From the NCBI RefSeq assembly GCF_036860675.1, contig NZ_JAYKGK010000001.1, positions 186,001 to 250,000 of the forward strand: 64,000 bases of DNA, in the 5' to 3' direction. Of this stretch, positions 61,873 to 64,000 are shown piece by piece. Every line of letters starts with the position of its first letter. The stretch's first letter is position 1. The stretch is from Rosettibacter primus. Its GTDB lineage: Bacteria; Bacteroidota; Ignavibacteria; Ignavibacteriales; Melioribacteraceae. A program made the translations under genes and the position numbers. Under the pieces are notes generated by a model. It searched no databases, had not been told where the DNA came from, and saw nothing but the letters and a program-made list of their open reading frames with translations.

Positions 61873-62286
61873 TTATATTTTCAGCATAGCTGAATAGTTT
61901 ATTCGCAAGCATGATGCTTTTCTAAGTTCCTGCTGTATATCAGTAACTATGCCCATTTCAGAATTTTTATCAATCCTTAAAGATACAATTATATTAGGCA
62001 GTGCTAATCTTTTTGCATACATAATTTTTTGAACATCTTCCAACTTTACAATGCTATCGTTTAATTGAATTCTACCATCGTAACCTACCCATATGTAAGA
62101 TATTAACCTTTTGTTTTCAATTTTTTCAATAGCTTTTGCTTCTGGTAATCTGAATTTTACCAGTACATCAACTTCGCGTAATGTTGTAGTAACCATAAAG
62201 AACAAAAGCAGCATGAACACAATATCTGGCAGTGATGCAGTTGGAATCTGCTGCTTTACAGAAGCTCTCTTTTTCTGAAATTTCAT
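61873..62286 (-). CDS. exbD: ExbD/TolR biopolymer transport protein, shorter copy
   Basis: 137 residues. A basic N terminus (FQKKRASVKQQIPTASLPD) is followed by one membrane helix with the proton-relay Asp (D21) in LPDIVFMLLLFFMVTTTL, and a periplasmic domain. It works with ExbB as a proton-driven motor for TonB- or Tol-type systems. No tonB is adjacent. It ends with a strong terminator. Confidence 0.92.
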   Translation of the reverse strand: MKFQKKRASVKQQIPTASLPDIVFMLLLFFMVTTTLREVDVLVKFRLPEAKAIEKIENKRLISYIWVGYDGRIQLNDSIVKLEDVQKIMYAKRLALPNIIVSLRIDKNSEMGIVTDIQQELRKASCLRINYSAMLKI

Positions 62287-62301
62287 CTATCAACCTCAAA
62301 A

Positions 62302-62847
62302 TTATTTTTTTACGGTTTCTGGTTCTGCAATACTTATTGTTATAGGTATCTTTTCTTTAATTTCTTTCATTTCTTCACTTCGGTCATCAATATCAATCAA
62401 ACGTTTTCCAAATCTTGAACGAGCATATTCCTCACGCACCTGAAAATAAGCTTCTTTGATTTGGTCTAACGCTTGTATATACAAATTATAATTTGTCTTT
62501 CTATCAGTTTTTATTGATACCACAAGTTTTTTATTTGCAGGTAAATCAATCTTACTTTCAATTCTTGGTTTTAATACTTTTGATATTTGAGGAATTGCAA
62601 TAATTTCATTATTAAGTAGTACATCACCATTTTCATTTACCAGTACTGCTGCAAGTCTGTCTTTAGATATTGGTACTAATTCCTGTTCTCCTGGTGGAAC
62701 ATATTCAGGTAAAACCAGACCTATACCAGTGTCAACATCAATTACAGTAGAAACCAAGAAGAACAGCAGAAGCAAGAATGATATATCTGCCATAGAACTT
62801 GTTGGTATTTCTGCTTCTGGAAGTTTTCTTTTCTTTAGCTTAACCAT
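62302..62847 (-). CDS. exbD: ExbD/TolR biopolymer transport protein, longer copy
   Basis: 181 residues. The N-terminal KLKKRKLPEAEIPTSSMAD precedes the membrane helix carrying the conserved Asp (MADISFLLLLFFLVSTVI), and a longer periplasmic domain with a C-terminal extension rich in charged residues (about 140-175). Two ExbD genes after one exbB is a common Bacteroidota layout. It starts 19 bases after the exbB stop. Confidence 0.92.
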   Translation of the reverse strand: MVKLKKRKLPEAEIPTSSMADISFLLLLFFLVSTVIDVDTGIGLVLPEYVPPGEQELVPISKDRLAAVLVNENGDVLLNNEIIAIPQISKVLKPRIESKIDLPANKKLVVSIKTDRKTNYNLYIQALDQIKEAYFQVREEYARSRFGKRLIDIDDRSEEMKEIKEKIPITISIAEPETVKK

Positions 62848-62866
62848 TTTATAGTTCTCAAATTAA

Positions 62867-63562
62867 TTAAACTTGTTTTTTAGTTTTCAATTCATAGAGA
62901 GCATCAATCAATTCAATTGAGCTTTCTTCCATATCAGCTACTAATTTATCGATACGGGAAACAAAATAGTTATAGAATACCTGCAAAATCATTGCAACAA
63001 CAAGACCAAACAATGTTGTTAACAAAGCTACAGAGATACCACCTGCAACGATACTTGGAGAAATTTGAGCAGCTTCTTTAATAGCATCAAATGCTTGAAT
63101 CATACCCTGAACTGTTCCAGTAAAACCAAGCATAGGTGCAATAGCAATAAATGTTGAAATCCAGATTAAACCTTTTTCGAGGAAGCCCATTTCAATTGCT
63201 CCATAAGCCATAATAGCTTTTTCAGCAGCATCGAGACCTTCATTAGCTCTTAGTAAACCAGCATGGAATACAGAAGCAATTGAACCTCTTGTATTTTCGC
63301 ATAATTTTATTGCTTCTTCTACGCCACCATTTTTTAATGCATCTTTTACCTGAACAATAAATTTCTTTGTATTGATTGTTGCTCGTGATAATGTCCAGAG
63401 ACGTTCAAAAGCAAAACCTAATCCAATAACTAAGCAGCCGAGTATTGGCCACATAAAGAATCCACCTTCTATAAATTTTTGTTGCAAATATCCGACTAAG
63501 CTTGGTTCTTGGACCTGGGCTAAAATTGTCATCATAAATCCTGAGATATGTGTTAGTTCCAT
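62867..63562 (-). CDS. exbB: ExbB/TolQ proton channel protein
   Basis: 231 residues. Three membrane segments (about 35-53, 130-155 and 172-200) and the MotA/TolQ/ExbB signature with GLLRANEGLDAAEKAIMAYG, then IAPMLGFTGTVQGMIQAF and ISVALLTTLFGLVVAM. It is the proton channel that drives the two ExbD partners. A GGAGG ribosome-binding site precedes the ATG and a promoter-like sequence lies about 65 bases upstream. Confidence 0.95.
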   Translation of the reverse strand: MELTHISGFMMTILAQVQEPSLVGYLQQKFIEGGFFMWPILGCLVIGLGFAFERLWTLSRATINTKKFIVQVKDALKNGGVEEAIKLCENTRGSIASVFHAGLLRANEGLDAAEKAIMAYGAIEMGFLEKGLIWISTFIAIAPMLGFTGTVQGMIQAFDAIKEAAQISPSIVAGGISVALLTTLFGLVVAMILQVFYNYFVSRIDKLVADMEESSIELIDALYELKTKKQV

Positions 63563-63621
63563 ATAGGAAAACCTCCAATTGTGTTAATTAATAAAAATAA
63601 TTTTCAAAAATTGTGTGGCTA

Positions 63622-63650
63622 ACATTAAATAAATGAGCCAAAAAAGTCAA
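63622..63650 (-). promoter_or_regulatory. Candidate sigma70-type promoter for exbB-exbD-exbD
   Basis: On the minus strand TTGACT (63650-63645) and TAATGT (63627-63622) are separated by 17 bases, close to the classical -35/-10 pattern, about 60 bases upstream of the exbB start. The -35 lies in the palindrome at 63646-63666. Promoter consensus in this lineage is not well known to me. Confidence 0.5.
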
Positions 63651-63666
63651 TAAATTATTTATTGAC
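63640..63666 (-). terminator. AT-rich palindrome with T run after the SDR gene
   Basis: GTCAATAAAT and ATTTATTGAC are perfect inverted arms with one base between (63646-63666). On the minus strand the hairpin is followed by TTTTTTGG, 14 bases after the stop of the short-chain dehydrogenase gene. It is probably a terminator; overlap with the candidate exbB -35 element also allows an operator role. Confidence 0.5.
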
Positions 63667-63679
63667 AAAACAAAATTAA

Positions 63680-64000
63680 TCAATTTTCTATCAATTCAAA
63701 AAGTGAAATTATATTTCCATTAAAAATTTCCCAATCATCAAAAATTTTTTGAACCACTTTACAAATTTTTTCTGGTGGAATTAACTTTGTTTTATCTTTC
63801 ATCCATTCTCTATTCTCGGGAGTATCAATTATGTAAGGTGCTATAGCATTGGCAGTCATCTTAATTAATTTGCCTTCAACAGCTAAACTTTTTACTAAAT
63901 AATTTAATGCACTTTTTGAAACGCCATAAGCCGCAATGTTCGGTTCATTAATAAAACTTGAATAAGCACTTGTAAAACAAATTGAACCGCCTTTACTCTT
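63680..64000 (-). CDS. Short-chain dehydrogenase/reductase, C-terminal part (partial)
   Basis: 107 residues read in frame from the window edge to a TGA at 63682-63680. GGSICFTSAYSSF holds the catalytic Ser region, and AAYGVSKSALNYL holds the active YxxxK pair. NAIAPYIIDTPENREWM is the SDR substrate-loop region. It is an NAD(P)-dependent oxidoreductase similar in layout to FabG-like proteins; the N-terminal cofactor-binding part is outside the window, so the substrate cannot be named. Confidence 0.85.
   Translation of the reverse strand, partial: KSKGGSICFTSAYSSFINEPNIAAYGVSKSALNYLVKSLAVEGKLIKMTANAIAPYIIDTPENREWMKDKTKLIPPEKICKVVQKIFDDWEIFNGNIISLFELIEN

Noticed and set aside
1..64000. CRISPR arrays, insertion sequences, prophage, toxin-antitoxin or restriction genes
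   Set aside because: No regularly spaced repeats, transposase motifs, phage structural genes or defence-type domains were seen on either strand.

Overview
The window is AT-rich, gene-dense chromosomal DNA from a Gram-negative bacterium, most likely of the Ignavibacteria/Chlorobi-Bacteroidota side of the tree. This is my inference from gene content and gene order. It rests on a FadL-type outer membrane protein, an ExbB plus two ExbD energiser, a DUF5683 protein directly after ParB, the Bacteroidota-type GlmU-like protein, DUF2795, folP overlapping cdaA, and sparse Shine-Dalgarno use. An [FeFe] hydrogenase and the absence of any respiratory genes in view suggest an anaerobe or facultative fermenter. 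No intergenic stretch reaches 300 bases. No CRISPR array, insertion sequence or prophage was seen.

Layout. Bases 1-7700 (+) hold a signalling and hydrogenase block: the end of a histidine kinase, a lone receiver, a receiver-PAS-kinase hybrid, a second lone receiver, then hydC-hydB-hydA for a trimeric NAD(P)-linked [FeFe] hydrogenase, a strong terminator, and a membrane histidine kinase. Bases 7645-15411 (-) hold ispE, a homocysteine methyltransferase-like gene, three tandem GT9 (heptosyltransferase-like) genes, rqcH and a GlmU-like gene. Bases 15519-22584 (+) hold a kinase-less PASTA protein, rpe, folP, cdaA, a UPF0173 hydrolase, parA, parB and two membrane proteins. A single ppx gene lies on the minus strand at 22559-23497. 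Bases 23529-25262 (+) hold small genes, aroQ, a MerR regulator and tRNA-Pro(GGG).

Bases 25539-31015 (+) are the main accessory-looking segment: a TetR regulator, TolC, HlyD and two ABC-2 permeases, with no ATPase gene. It lies directly downstream of the tRNA and is richer in G+C in several hand-counted lines. Bases 31201-35315 (+) return to housekeeping genes (purF, pgsA, ftsY, a lipid kinase and a small basic membrane protein).

From 35359 to the end everything is on the minus strand. This run has replication, chromosome and translation genes (ricT, holB, xerC, topA, smg, ybeY, lysS, rluB, scpB, scpA, trpS, mnmA, ssb, mutS2) and envelope genes (M23 peptidase, S41 protease, PBP4, MCE protein, CorC-like, FadL-like, CvpA, ExbB/ExbD). 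It also has hprK-hpf, acpS and the end of a short-chain dehydrogenase.

The observations most worth a second look are: the hydrogenase embedded among signalling proteins with a minimal HydB; the ABC-2 efflux set lacking an ATPase, beside a tRNA; a tryptophanyl-tRNA synthetase with an apparent Fe-S cysteine motif; an HNH gene without a usual start codon; and a textbook terminator that abuts the ribosome-binding site of yqeY.
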